Of a stretch of DNA of 64,000 nucleotides, positions 11,801-22,650 are shown one piece after another (position 1 is the first letter of the stretch; each line of letters opens with the position of its first letter). Location of the stretch: the NCBI GenBank assembly GCA_037833965.1, contig AP031355.1, positions 25,631,501 through 25,695,500 of the forward strand. The letters are read 5' to 3'. The notes under the pieces are model-generated. The model searched no databases and was not told where the DNA came from. It saw nothing but the letters and a program-made list of their open reading frames with translations. Made by a program: the position numbers and the translations under genes. Source of the DNA: Marchantia polymorpha subsp. ruderalis. Lineage: Eukaryota > Streptophyta > Marchantiopsida > Marchantiales > Marchantiaceae.

Positions 11801-12765
11801 AGTTCAAGAATTAAACATTCTTCCAACATAAGCCATTTGTGTGCGACTGACCACTTAAGAATCAAACAGGTAAGAAAAGGAACGGATTGTGGTGAGTTAG
11901 TTCAAGAAGACAACAGTCTAAGCAGTACCTCTGGGTCCCAAGGTGACACCAACGACATCTGCGAGTTTGTCGATTCCCGCTTGAAGCGCAGCACGAGACT
12001 TTTGGTCAAAGACAATCTCTTTGGCGGCAGCTCTGGCAGTGAGTCTGCTCCTGCTGACTCTGTTTGCTCCAGACTTGGTGTTCACAAGCCCAGAAAACTG
12101 GTTCCTTCCTCTCCATGCTCCTTGAACCTTACCGGCTTGCAACTGTATCATTAGGACGCAAAAGCGGTGAGCGAAAGAGAAGTCGAATAGTTAGCTGAAC
12201 AGGGTTTACACAAAGCATTTCCCACATTCCTAACACAGCTTACTGTAATGAGCCGTCGCCTGGTACTACGTCCACGACATCAGGTCAAAACCCAGAAATC
12301 CAACTCATACTCGACTCACTCACCAAAACCTGGCAAATTCATCGAAGTGACATAGAGGTAAAGCTAGCTCGGTCCTATTGAGGTCCTCCAAACCCATACG
12401 GCATTTCGCACAAATACTTTCATTGTTGGTAAATTCAACAAGTCAGAGTTATTTTCGTCGTCCAAGAACAGAGCAACAGACCAAGCGGACTCAATACATC
12501 ACCACCACTTTCGGCCAACCTCGCCTTATTCGCGCGAGGTCCTCTAGCGCACTACACAAAAACTCATCTACCCGACCTCAAATGATTCCCGCAAAATTCA
12601 TACGACTCCAATCCGTTAAGCCTCCAAAACCTCAGAGCAGAAATCGCAGTACAAACAAGCCAATGTCGCAGAGGCGGCACTTACGAAGGAGGACGAGGGT
12701 GCGGAAACCGGGACAGAAACAGAAGAGGCCAGCGCAATGTTTCCTAGCACAGCTTGGGACGCCAT
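8830..12765 (-). CDS. CPN60A: chloroplast chaperonin-60 subunit alpha (Rubisco large-subunit-binding protein alpha)
   Basis: Spliced CDS, exons in transcript order: 12765-12685, 12142-11929, 11752-11631, 11063-10856, 10754-10609, 10219-9662, 9530-9330, 9117-8830. All introns are GT-AG and every junction keeps frame; the sum is 1818 nt, 605 aa plus stop. Residues 1-27 (exon 1, starting MASQAVLGN) begin a Ser/Ala-rich, acid-poor transit peptide ending near [11 protein letters not shown] (about 65-75). The group I chaperonin fold follows: [15 protein letters not shown], the ATPase motif GDGTTTA (D150, equivalent to GroEL D87), [36 protein letters not shown] (D461, equivalent to D398) and GIVPGGG. 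The sequence around [20 protein letters not shown] is alpha-type, not beta-type. It forms stromal alpha/beta tetradecamers that fold Rubisco large subunit and other proteins with Cpn20/Cpn10. The tail ends VPGMTM and lacks a GGM repeat. The start is the first ATG of exon 1 and gives a convincing transit peptide. Length matches the family (about 590-610). Confidence 0.97.
9641..9671 (-). repeat. duplicated splice-donor segment at CPN60A exon 6, period 20 bp
   Basis: On the minus strand GTCATTAAGGT occurs at the true exon 6 end (donor after 9662) and again 20 bases into the intron. The downstream copy reads AAG|GTTTTC, a weaker donor than the AAG|GTAAGA used here. Splicing at the downstream copy would add 20 nt and shift the frame, so it is probably silent or unproductive. 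Confidence 0.7.
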
Positions 12766-15594
12766 GGCTGCTGCTGCTACTGCTCCTCCTCACGAGAATG
12801 CTGTGCAGGCAGGAAGAGTCGGGGTCGGAAATGCTGCGATGGTCTCCAACTTCGGCTTCTTGCGCCTCCTTCGCCTTCTAGTGCTGTCCGCTAATCCTCT
12901 TTCCGATATGCTCTGGATCTCGACTCTCGGTCCCCAAGCCCCGCAGATAAACACCGCCATGGATGAAGGGCTTGGGCTTGCGCTTGGCCATGGGGCTTCC
13001 CGTCAGCTCATCATTGTCCGCTACCCCCATCCCCCATCTGCTACCCCCATGCGCTTCTACACTCATCTAGAACTCTTCATGGCGGCATGGAGGAAGATCT
13101 AGCATGTTCACATCCACGGATGCATGGCATGGACTGCATGCATGCCTGGGGTTGGGGTTGGGGGTAACCGAACCTACTGGATGCTGGTTTCTTCCGCTGC
13201 TTACCCGGTTTCGCTGACCCGGATGGGGGTTAACAAACCACCCCACCCCGGCTAGCAGGGGGGTTAGATAGAGAGTTTCCTTCTTTAGGGTGGTGGATTC
13301 TGGCCTCGGATGGATTTCGGTTTTCTAGAATCTGCTTTCCAGATTGTGGGAAGGGGAGGGGCGACAGGTACGGACTCAGGACGGGCTACAAGGTGCCTGC
13401 GGACGGACGGACCTATCTGGAGCCTCACTAGCAGCTTATCCTGTGGCCTATCTGGATGGCCCCGTTCCTTGTACCCTAAAACATCCCAGATTTTCTCGAG
13501 TCCAGGTGCAATACGATTACGCTCATTACTTGAATTAGTGGTACCCGCATTATCAGATATCCGCGGTGTGGCACTGTTCTGCAGGATGAGAATAGCTGCT
13601 GTGGATAATTCCTTATTTTCACAATCACGGGTGTTCATTGTGTTCTTACTCCACTCTTTATTTGTTTAATATATTATTGTGCCATATTCCTATAACTTGG
13701 TGTTACCTGACTGAAGACTGCTAGTTGTCTATCTACGCTGGTTACGTGAGATGGTAATATATCTAGATACCAGAACTTTTCTGGAGTACTTAGAGTGCCA
13801 TTCGTGGAGTATGAGTACACAGAAATCCTGCAACTGTTGGAACTCATGTAAAGCTTCTCGTGATCCTTACTAGACATGCTGTGTTTCAATAGTTTACGCA
13901 GGAGATGGTTTCTCCGCAATGTGCCTACACAATTTAAAATTATGTGGGCACTTCGTTCTGGGCATCACTTCGTCTGAGGCTTTATCATTGTCCTTGAAGC
14001 AGGCGTCTCGTAAGCATCGAGTGTTGTATTTGCTGAGTTTGGCACAAGAGACAACGCCTGCCAAACCACCGAAGAGGTAGCGATTTCACGTTTCCATTTT
14101 TTTCACAATATGGTACCTGATGCGTGAATTCTTGAAATGAGATGCTCTGACATAGGTTGCGCAGTGCGAGGTAACCAGATGTCAATCTATTTGGCCCAAC
14201 TTGAACATGACTCCTACACAGGGTAGAATCGACTTTTAGCAATCAAATGGGGATGTATGACCGCGACTCATGCTCCTTTTGGTTCATTTAGAGCCTATTG
14301 CACATCAACGAGGCTGTGAGTCATGAGCACGAGACTTGCAAATATCCAGGTCAGAAAGTCAAAGTCTGTACCAGATCGACTAGGCTGAGTCATGAAGATA
14401 ATTCTTTGATCATATCCAGGTGAGTTTGTGACCCAAACTCTGAAATATACCGGGCTTCCAAAGTGAGTTTGTACCTTGGAAAAGATAAGGAATTCAGTCC
14501 CTCGGTTCGGGACGACACGTATTGCCATACAATCTAAATTGTTTTGAATTTTCTGTGAGCTTAACTTCAGCTTCCTGCCCAAGCAAGCAACCTTCTTAAG
14601 TTCGACTGAGTGCAAGGTGAAGCTCTTACTCTCACGATCTAATGAGGGGAGCTCAGCCCGCCCAATCGTATGGTACTCCGATCATGTACTACCTGGTCTA
14701 AATCAAGCTTCAACTTTGTCAGTTTAAAAAACGATCATGCCAGACTGAACGTTCATTCAGCTACAAAAAATTTTACATGATTATGAAGCAAGGAAGCGCG
14801 AGACAAATTCCAGGTAGCAAGCACAATTGACATTTAACAGAAAGTTTGAAACTCCAGCATTCCAATTGTGCATGACGAACTCCTTGCAGACATTACACGA
14901 TTGTCTTGTCTTGCCGACAATCTTAAGATTACATTGTAAAGGAGTCAAACCTGGTGTCGATACCCTGACCTCCACCTGCACTCAGTGTCCTAGTAGGCTC
15001 CTCCTAGAGTTATTTACCGTTCTCTTGACAAAGGATGCTCATGCATTTACTTAAGAGGTGCAAACCTTCAGAATCGATGAAAACAACTGGAATGCTTCTT
15101 GTCTACAACGGAGAGGGGAGCCCCAGATATCCATCAGAGAAAGCCTCGTCATTCTGAACAAGGTCAGTTTAAAATTCTTAGTCTCAAATGAAAGGCAGAG
15201 GAGTGCTTACAATTCTAGGACTTCAAGCTGATGATCTACATTTTCTTGTCAGCCTGCGGATGGTAAACTTACAGCGTGTGATCGTTGACAGACATAAAGA
15301 CATGACGGGTAACACGGTATCCCAACATGAAGAGATGTTGGCTCTTGATAGGTCGAGACGAAGATTTGATCAATATCATACAAGTCTGAAGATCAATACA
15401 AAGACTTCGACTCCATAAAATTCGAAGGTTTAGAACTTTAGCGACAATAAGTGCGAAGTACGCGTAAAGAATGAGAAGAATGAGAAATGGCATGAATTAT
15501 GTACAGCGTAAGTCATTCCTCGATAAAGAGAGAGACGCCCAGCTATCCTGAGATCTACAAAATTGGCTGGAATACCAGGAAATGAAAGTTGTAT
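12766..15594. other. CPN60A 5' flank to RRP7 3' flank, no gene
   Basis: The first several hundred bases are GC-rich, with G-runs, and form the probable CPN60A promoter and 5' UTR. No obvious TATA box is seen close to the start. Further right the composition is ordinary. The longest frames (12737-13102, 13285-13638 and 14295-14615) are about 105-120 codons, without domains, and two overlap on opposite strands; I consider them non-coding. Confidence 0.55.
13022..13235. promoter_or_regulatory. G-run clusters upstream of CPN60A (possible G-quadruplexes)
   Basis: At 13022-13050 the minus strand carries three runs of five G (CTACCCCCAT is repeated on the plus strand). At 13148-13164 the plus strand carries GGGGTTGGGGTTGGGGG, with further G-runs near 13225. 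They lie 250-470 bp upstream of the CPN60A ATG. Each compact cluster has three runs, so a canonical four-run quadruplex would need a more distant run. A regulatory role is inference. Confidence 0.4.
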
Positions 15595-16035
15595 CTAGTA
15601 CGGCCTGAACTTTCGAGCCTCACGCATTTTAGCAATTCTCTTCTTGTCCTCTTCGAATTTCTTCTGCAACTCTAAAACCTCGTTTCGTCGTGCATCTCGT
15701 CTTTGAAATCGATAAAAGTCATCAGTAGTCTCCTTCTTGGACTGCTTCTTCGATTTTTCTTCAGCGGCAAGGCTTGATATGGCTCCAACTCTGACACCGC
15801 TTTCAGTATCTGTAGTCTTCTTCCTGCCTTTGTTGCCGACGACCAGAGTCCATCCCTCCTCCTCCGCGGCGGCCATCTTCTCCAACCTAGCCTTCTCCTC
15901 CTTCGCATCAAAGTCAGCCATGAAATCGTCCACCTCCCGTTGCAAAACATCGAGCCCGGGCCTCTTCGCTCTGTAATCTGCGAGCCATTTCTTCATTCCT
16001 GTCAACGAGTCCTCGTTTCGAGCAGGCGCCCCCAT
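15595..16035 (-). CDS. RRP7: RRP7-type ribosomal RNA-processing protein (C-terminal domain)
   Basis: A single 146-codon exon. The N-terminal part (GMKKWLADYRAKRPGLDVLQ then DDFMADFD) and the acidic/lysine-rich middle resemble plant RRP7 proteins. A conserved EEGWTLVVGNKGRKKT segment (about 59-74) precedes the diagnostic RRP7 C-terminal helix, with NEVLELQKKFEEDKKRIAKM and the terminal REARKFRPY. RRP7 works in the nucleolar small-subunit processome for 18S rRNA maturation. The start is chosen because an in-frame TAG lies four codons upstream of the ATG. The protein is short: yeast and animal RRP7 carry an RNA-binding region before this domain, and the flowering-plant homologue I recall is also longer at the N terminus. 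Either the N-terminal part is absent in this lineage, or a further exon lies upstream (CTAG just before the ATG could be an acceptor). Family call firm, gene model less so. Confidence 0.85.
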   Translation of the reverse strand: MGAPARNEDSLTGMKKWLADYRAKRPGLDVLQREVDDFMADFDAKEEKARLEKMAAAEEEGWTLVVGNKGRKKTTDTESGVRVGAISSLAAEEKSKKQSKKETTDDFYRFQRRDARRNEVLELQKKFEEDKKRIAKMREARKFRPY

Positions 16036-18050
16036 CCTCGTGATCTAGCCTTCCACAGTTTCAAAACTTTCGCCGTGAGATTGCAAGATTTCCACCGTCG
16101 TGCGTAAGAGTGGCATGAGTCCAAATCGTTCGTCTATTCGACGCAATCCGACACACAGCAAGTCAGAAATTGTGCTAGGGATGCGAATTGCTCCCTCGAG
16201 CTATTGGACCTCCGACGGCTCCCATACTAACCTGGCCATTCAGCTCACTGGCCACGACGCTATTCCAATGAATGGAAACCGGCGTAAGAAGGTCACATTT
16301 ACACTGGACAGGCAGTAACCGGTCATCCTGGCACCGGAGGGCAATCGAGGGCTTCGTATCTCTGAAAAGATTCCGTCACCCGAGGGTTTATGGATCGTTG
16401 TCTTTGTAGGTTACTGGCAACAAAACCCCTATTTCCGTGTTGCTTCACAAAGTCGCGCATTCTCACGTGCCTGGCTCGGTGAAGTCCCTAACTCCCAACA
16501 ACGGGGGCCTTCTATCAATGCCAGACAGTAATCGTACCTTGTCTCTCAATGTGGTTCCCTTTCCGAATCTTATTTTGGAAACTACTCTCCTGAGTAGTGG
16601 ATTGCTATCTTGCGTTATTATTTTTTATACAGATTCCCACTTTGGGAGCTTCCTGTGGTGTTTTGTCCTTCTCATATTTTGAAACTCAGAAGTAACTTGA
16701 GTCAATCCTCTTATATTCTCGGTCCCGGTCATGTCAACTCTGTTAAGATTCACTTCACGCTGTCTTTGAGCTTAAGTCATCGAAACTTTGCTCTAATGAA
16801 GGCAAACTGATGAAAACAACATTTCGCGCCGGGTGAAGTAGAGGATTTTACGACTGAGGCTTTGGATACCTGAGAAAATAGCCCTTTAAGATCACAGTTC
16901 ATAGTGCGAGACGAGGCAATCTCCTTGCTTCATTGCTCAGATCCACCGCTAGCCATGAGGTCGGAATCAGAGAGCTCGACATAAAACCTTTCCAATGTTT
17001 AGAACAAAAAAGAACTTTGCCAATACAATTTTATACAATCTTCGATCTCGGGGTTTGTATACTACATCTTTTCAGCAACCTGTAGTGTCGACACCACGGT
17101 GTCCAACCAAAAGGCACATATTCATGTCACAAAGACAAACATACGCCAGCGAAGCAGCCTCCAATCAAGTCTGTCCATGAGGTAGAAGCTTTTATGCTCC
17201 CAACCACTTCCAGAGCAGTTACTGCACCCGTTGGCTCCTGCTTATGCAACTCTTACCATTAGCTTGCAATTGAGTCGAAGGATTTCGACACAAGCAAGCT
17301 AGCTAACGAAGTTCAGAAATCTTTAATGATCACGGGTCCAGAATTAGAATGGTCTTCTTTATAGTAAAAGAAATAGAACAAGCAACAGAAATATCCATGC
17401 ATATTATAGTTCTCGATACAGGCAAATTGCAAGATTAATGATCACACTGAATGTACGGCATTTCCGCCAAGTAAATGAAGAAATCTGCCTCACAGGCCAT
17501 CATTCCTTTCACTTCCCAGCAAAACGAGCTGGTAATTCACAACAGTAGTTTCAAGTTGATCTAATGATGAATCCATAATGCGGAACGCATTGCAGCAGAG
17601 ATATTGTGCAACAGAAAGATGACCAGCCCTGACCTTGGCACATTCATCTATCCCGTCCAAAATTCTTTGGCAAAAGAGGGTGCAGGAAAAGTCTCGCCTT
17701 GTGTATCGTTCAATAAGTGACGCAAAATATCTCCTGCTAGACTCCATACTGAGCACGGTAGCCACTAGATTATCACTGCACGATCTCAATACAAGCCTAG
17801 GTAAAAGTACGATCGAAACCTTAATTTCGGGTCAAAATAAACTACGTTTCTATAATTGCTAGCCTCAACCTAGGTAAAAAACCATCATGACCCTGCTACA
17901 GGACAACTTTGATTGAGTTCCCCGGAACCGCAGGCACTGCACAAGTGAAAGCTCACAAACGAAAAAAGAATGTATGTCACAAGAGGGGAAGAGATTGGTT
18001 TCGATTGGAGCCTTGGTCATGGTTTGTACTACTGAACAGAGTTACAGAAG
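16036..18050. other. intergenic: RRP7 5' flank and YIF1 3' flank
   Basis: Ordinary-composition DNA. It contains the RRP7 promoter region (16036 onward), the YIF1 3' UTR (just below 18051) and one small minus-strand frame listed separately. Plus-strand frames 16437-16682 and 16610-16810 overlap in different frames and show no family features. Confidence 0.5.
17490..17747 (-). CDS. hypothetical small protein or exon, 85 aa
   Basis: The frame from ATG at 17747 starts MESSRRYFASLIERY and ends LLGSERNDGL. The composition is protein-like: balanced charges, five Cys and an amphipathic helix-like pattern through RILDGIDECAKVRAGHLSVA. I do not recognise a family. The frame stays open upstream of the ATG to an acceptor-like CCTAG near 17800, so this could be a last exon rather than a complete gene. 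It sits about 300 bp beyond the YIF1 stop on the same strand, leaving little room for other exons unless they overlap YIF1. Non-coding chance remains the likelier explanation. Confidence 0.25.
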   Translation of the reverse strand: MESSRRYFASLIERYTRRDFSCTLFCQRILDGIDECAKVRAGHLSVAQYLCCNAFRIMDSSLDQLETTVVNYQLVLLGSERNDGL

Positions 18051-21000
18051 TTACAGACTGCCCAGCCAGAAGAAAAGAGGGAGCTGAACAACTCCCATGA
18101 AAAGTAGCAGGTAGTGATGCCTACTAGAGTCTCTGTCATAGCTCCTTACTTCGGCGAACAAAATCCTCTTCATGGTTTTCACCAAAAAGATTGCCATACA
18201 CAACCCCGTCCACAATCCAACTACCCATGGGACGATCCAGTAACTTGACAAGATACGAAAGAGAATGGCAAAGCTGACACCTACGAACGCATAACCGGAA
18301 TATGCTACGACATCCAATATAGGAGCATCACCACTTCCCAGTGCATACAAAGAACACCGCAGTAAGACAACTTCCGCAGCCCAGCCCACCAACGCTTTTG
18401 TAAATTTTGCTCCCATAACATCTGAGGTAAACCTGACCAGTCGAAACAAAAGTTTGAGATTATTGTGTCCTTCACGTGAGCAAAATAAGACAGAAAATAG
18501 CAAACCTACGACTTTTATATGCGGAGTGAAGACTGGTCTTTCCAGGCGTTGTTATAATTAGGATCTTCTTGAAGCAAGAATAAATTCCATCCCAACTTAC
18601 TTGCCAAGAAGACCTTGAGCGATTCCGCACAAAATGATGTAGGTCGCGAAGGCCATAATTGGGATGTACAAGTCTGGTGCATTAATGTCATAGCGGGGAG
18701 GCTTGTATGTGAGACCCCCGGCTACCTGCTCCGCGATTCTAGTCCAGTGACCCTGCTCAAGATAAGCACAAAGCCGGAGTTGAATTTAATATCCGCACTC
18801 TACTTAAGACATGAAACATGATTCTTGACCACACCTTAAAAACTTCTGATGATGTACGTTGTCCACCCCGACCTACGGCTGTTGAAAGATCTTGGATACT
18901 TCCTCTCGGAAAGGAAAGAAGACAGGACTCAATACTGTTATCCTGCAATAGCTTGCCCTGGCTGAACGATGATCGAGACGAAGGACTAAAAAGGAGGTCC
19001 TAAAAAATTAGAAGAAAAAGTCGATGACAAACTTCATTCCTTGAGACATAGACCTAACAAGAAATAAAGCTTTTGAGTCTATGCTTCTAAAGCTTTCTTC
19101 AAAAGATTTTTTTACTACAAACAATGCAACGACACCTACAAAATAGGTATCTTCCCTTATGTCCAGTGTTGCAAATCCTATATATGACCAGTCTGATCGC
19201 TTTTCCAAATTACAGGCAACAAACTGAATTAAAGCAGAGATCCTGCTTGAGGGTCCTCAAGACCAAACGTTAAATAAAGAGTTGCAGGCCTACCTTGTGC
19301 AAGAACGGGAATAACACAACTTTCACTTTGTTCTTCACATATTGATCGTTAACTTGAAAATAGTACTGAAGATCATGACCTGAAAGATACCTGCTCATCT
19401 GTCATCAACAGAAATCCATCATTAGGCCCACACAAATAAAAAAACTGAGCAATTGCGGTAATTATCTGAAAGGTCTTCATAAGTTGATTAGACGCGAGTC
19501 GCTTGCCTCCCGGTTTGTGTTAGCACTAACCACTACTCAGTATACTTAGACAATCAAATCAGAGCAAGACAAAAAAGATAATCGAAATTGTAGAACCACA
19601 AACAAGTACCGAATAGAATAACCACAGCGATGGAAATATAGTCGACAGAGGACATACATTACTCTGAACATATTCTCTGCCCGATCCTAAGATCTTGTTT
19701 CCATAGACACCTAGCCCACTTTTGATAAATCCTGAACCAGCACCGTAGAATACATCGTTGAAGGCGTTGGCAGGATTACTCCCGGATTGTCTTGGCATGC
19801 CACCTTGCGGTTCAAAATCATTGTAAGCCGCGGAATACTGCACCAGAAAAGATAATTACTCAATAAAACTGTTGCAACCTCTAATAATTACAACCTCTTC
19901 TCTGTAAACTCGAGACAGTAGGTACAGAGCAAAAATCAACTCTAGACAGATCAAAGTCATATATTACTCATAGACTGCGTCAATGTGAACCTAAATTACT
20001 CTAAGCATTAACTGGCAGAATGTAACAGTTAATCCTAAAACACATATCGACCGTCATATCAAGTAAAATGAAAGGATGTACTGTTTTCGAAACTTCAAGC
20101 TATTTAAGAGCACGAAGAAAGTAGTTATGCTCGAGCAGATCCAACGACACTGATTTTTGTGATGTTTTAGGAATAGAACTGAAAAAATTTGGTTTGGTTC
20201 AACAAATGAGCACGATCAACAGGAAAAAAAATCAGTAAACCTGGAATTTAAAGCTTCACTTTCTTCCACCCTGTTTGATAATCCTTTAATCTGACCAACC
20301 TGCTTGCGAAATACCGAACGGTATGTCCTTAAACGTCGACTGGAATGGACAAAATCAACAAAACGTACAGCGTTCAATCTGTTCAGCTAGGTTTAGAAAA
20401 GACCGTCAAGACGGCTATCCCGATGCACTTTGCCTGATTACAAAAAGCGTATGATATGTTTCACCCACGTGGCGAATTATTGATAAAGACTTGCTTGATC
20501 TCCTTGGCAAAAAATACTCCAGTAAACTGGTATACCCCAGTAAACTTGAATGGCTACCCGTCAATTCGTAAGCCCCGCGTCGATATCAAAACAGTTTGTG
20601 GTTGGTACAGGGCAATGATAGACGCCATATGATCTTCTTCAGCTTAAGTTTAGGATTTCCCACTCCTCACATCGCGAGATTGTTTTCCATCATCTCATGG
20701 AATCATCACTAAAGGGGAAGGACCAAAAGAGCTCACGCATCGACCTCCCAACTCGTCCTCACCGATTCGGACCAACAGAAACGAAAACATGCCAAGCTTT
20801 AAAATATGAAAAGTTTCTGATCCGAATTTTCGAACGTGTGCGACAAGTATTTGCTCGAAATAGCCTGAAGGTCATAGACCTCGAACCCTGGCTCAGCGAT
20901 GCTATGATTATGATATAGGAAAGAAAATTAAAGGTTTTGGCAGTAATAACCCCACACGAGCACATCAACCATTTACAATAGGTACCGACCATCTATACAC

Positions 21001-21864
21001 TGCAGTTTTGATCTCACCAATTACTCCTTCCCCAAACGATTTTTTTGCACAGTGCATATACTCTGCTTACCCAACTGTCTCTCCATGCAAGTATCTCCTA
21101 TGACTCCAAAAACTTACACTGACCTTGCATACAACCAATTCGGAAAAGTTTGTAGCTCTGAATGTAAAATCGATTCTCCTGCGGCTACTAAGCATAATTT
21201 GCAGCTTACTAATTGGTCGGTTCCACAAAATAGTCCCAACTTGGATAAAAAGACATGGAAGAAAGAAGACGGGGCCTGAGAGTCGTTAGTGCATCTGTAT
21301 GAGTGCATGAATCAGAAAATGCCTACATTTTTTAGTACTTGCTGAAATCAAAGTGTGATGATCTCTAGGCTGCAGTTTGGTCCCTTGTGCCATTCAGGCC
21401 TATGTGAGCTTCACTCTTAATAATCCATATGGTTCATTCAATCCGAAAACACAAGAGAACGAAGAGAAAAAAGCTGTAAAGTGAGGAGTAAGAAGTAGTT
21501 TCCGATCTGTGACTGACAACTTTCCTAAGTCCTAATCGCCAACCCGAAGAGATATCTTCTCCATCGATCCGAAAATTCGATTTGGCCATCAGTACACGCA
21601 CTATGTGGATCACGGTTGGCAAGAGAGAATAAGTGGGTGAAAAAACCCACGTCGAAGACCAACTATTTCGGCGACCTCCGTACGATGTCAAAACAAGGGT
21701 ACACACTCAATTTTACAAATTGAAATTTTGAAAATATCGTCGCACAGCACCGGAGAAACTTAGGGCTGGAGAGGATCACGTACAGAAGACGAAGCAGATT
21801 GGCCCCAAGGAGGAGCGGAGGGCGCAAACCCTCCATTCGGGATGATGCGGGGATTCCCGGACAT
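18051..21864 (-). CDS. YIF1: YIF1-family (Yip1-interacting factor) ER-Golgi membrane protein
   Basis: Exons in transcript order: 21864-21784, 19837-19658, 19398-19294, 18752-18601, 18432-18051; sum 900 nt, 299 aa plus stop. Exon 1 (27 codons, starting [20 protein letters not shown]) was found by requiring a phase-0 donor (TCT|GTACGT) to join the phase-0 second exon. Exons 2-3 give the cytosolic region with [31 protein letters not shown] and [13 protein letters not shown]. Exon 4 has GHWTRI and the signature [16 protein letters not shown], followed by the first membrane helix ([19 protein letters not shown]). Exon 5 carries about four more helices, the hallmark [29 protein letters not shown] and a final hydrophobic stretch ending FFWLGSL. 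YIF1 partners YIP1 and acts in COPII/Golgi transport. Length and order match plant YIF1 proteins (about 270-300 aa). Confidence 0.94.
19838..21783 (-). other. large first coding intron of YIF1 (1946 bp)
   Basis: Bounded by TCT|GTACGT at 21784/21783 and GTGCAG|TAT at 19838/19837. It is the only long intron in this gene; the others are about 170-650 bp. I see no nested gene; the short frames at 20697-20918, 20759-20992, 21052-21279 and 21434-21706 overlap on opposite strands and have no domains. First introns of this size in plants sometimes carry expression enhancers, which is a possibility here, not an observation. Confidence 0.85.
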
Positions 21865-22650
21865 AGTGGCAGCAGCGGCAGCAGGGGCAGCCGCGGCGAA
21901 TGCAGCTTCACGAACTGAAATCAGGGGCAGCCCAAAAACGGACGACTCTCCGTTTAAAACCTTGAAGGCGATGCTCGAATCGAATGGGGACCGGAGGAGA
22001 AACGCGCACTTTTCTACTGCATGTACTTCCTTCGTTTACGTGCTACTCGTGTGGTGGGTCTGTCGGCCTGGTTCCTGCGCTGCGTTGCGCCCGTCACTCC
22101 GCCTCACCCTCTACGTGCCGTCCCGTGAGATCGAAGCGAAGGTCGCATTGCAGAATTGGAGTCGAGAGTAGGCAAAGCGCTCGTCCCGTGGCATGCACTT
22201 CTTTCTCCCTCCCTTCGATCACGCGTGCTGCGCCTCTGCTGCTCCTCCGCTCGTCGTCGCTCCCTCCCTCCCTCCCTCGTCACTCCCTCCCTTACTCGGT
22301 AGTTCACCCTCCCTTCCACCACGGCACGGGCCTCGACGACGATCGGTCATTCCCGTTGCTCGCATCCGTCCCTGACCTCGCCCTCCGTTCCGTACCTCCG
22401 TCGCCTCCACTGGTCCGGTCGAAGTCAATTGGTGAGTGCTGCTGCTGTACGTCCTGCGCGTGCCAACTCGAGTGCAGCTGGTCTTGTGATATGGCACCAC
22501 CCTATTGGCTGGCCCTCGTCATCGACCGCGCCGTAGTCCGACTCTGACCACGTAGGTAGAATTTCGCAGTTCGTCCCCGGTTTGGGTGCTTCGTGCACTC
22601 GTTGTCCCGTCCCGCAAGGTTCCATCGTAGTTTGATTCACCTGGGAGCCA
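21865..22650 (-). promoter_or_regulatory. GC-rich 5' flank of YIF1
   Basis: A CpG-dense stretch immediately upstream of the YIF1 ATG, with CCCTCCCT-type pyrimidine tracts (about 22200-22320) and a short CTG run (22437-22446). The ATG context (GCTGCCACTATGTCC) sits in a run of GCC/GCT triplets. Long overlapping frames on both strands here, up to 187 codons, are by-products of high GC and repetitive composition. Confidence 0.5.

Noticed and set aside
8830-12765. Assignment as the Cpn60 beta subunit
   Set aside because: The joined protein has alpha-type sequence ([40 protein letters not shown]); beta subunits differ at these positions.
12378-12881. 167-codon plus-strand frame opposite the CPN60A first exon
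   Set aside because: It is antisense to a confidently assigned transit-peptide exon and intron, with an Arg/Gln/Leu-rich translation and no domain.
13148-13164. Telomere-repeat remnant (TTGGGG-like)
   Set aside because: Only two to three units, and land-plant telomeres normally use TTTAGGG; better described as a G-run cluster.
21984-22547. 187-codon plus-strand frame upstream of YIF1
   Set aside because: Ser/Pro/Arg/Cys-rich translation of GC-rich pyrimidine repeats; overlapping frames of similar length exist on both strands.
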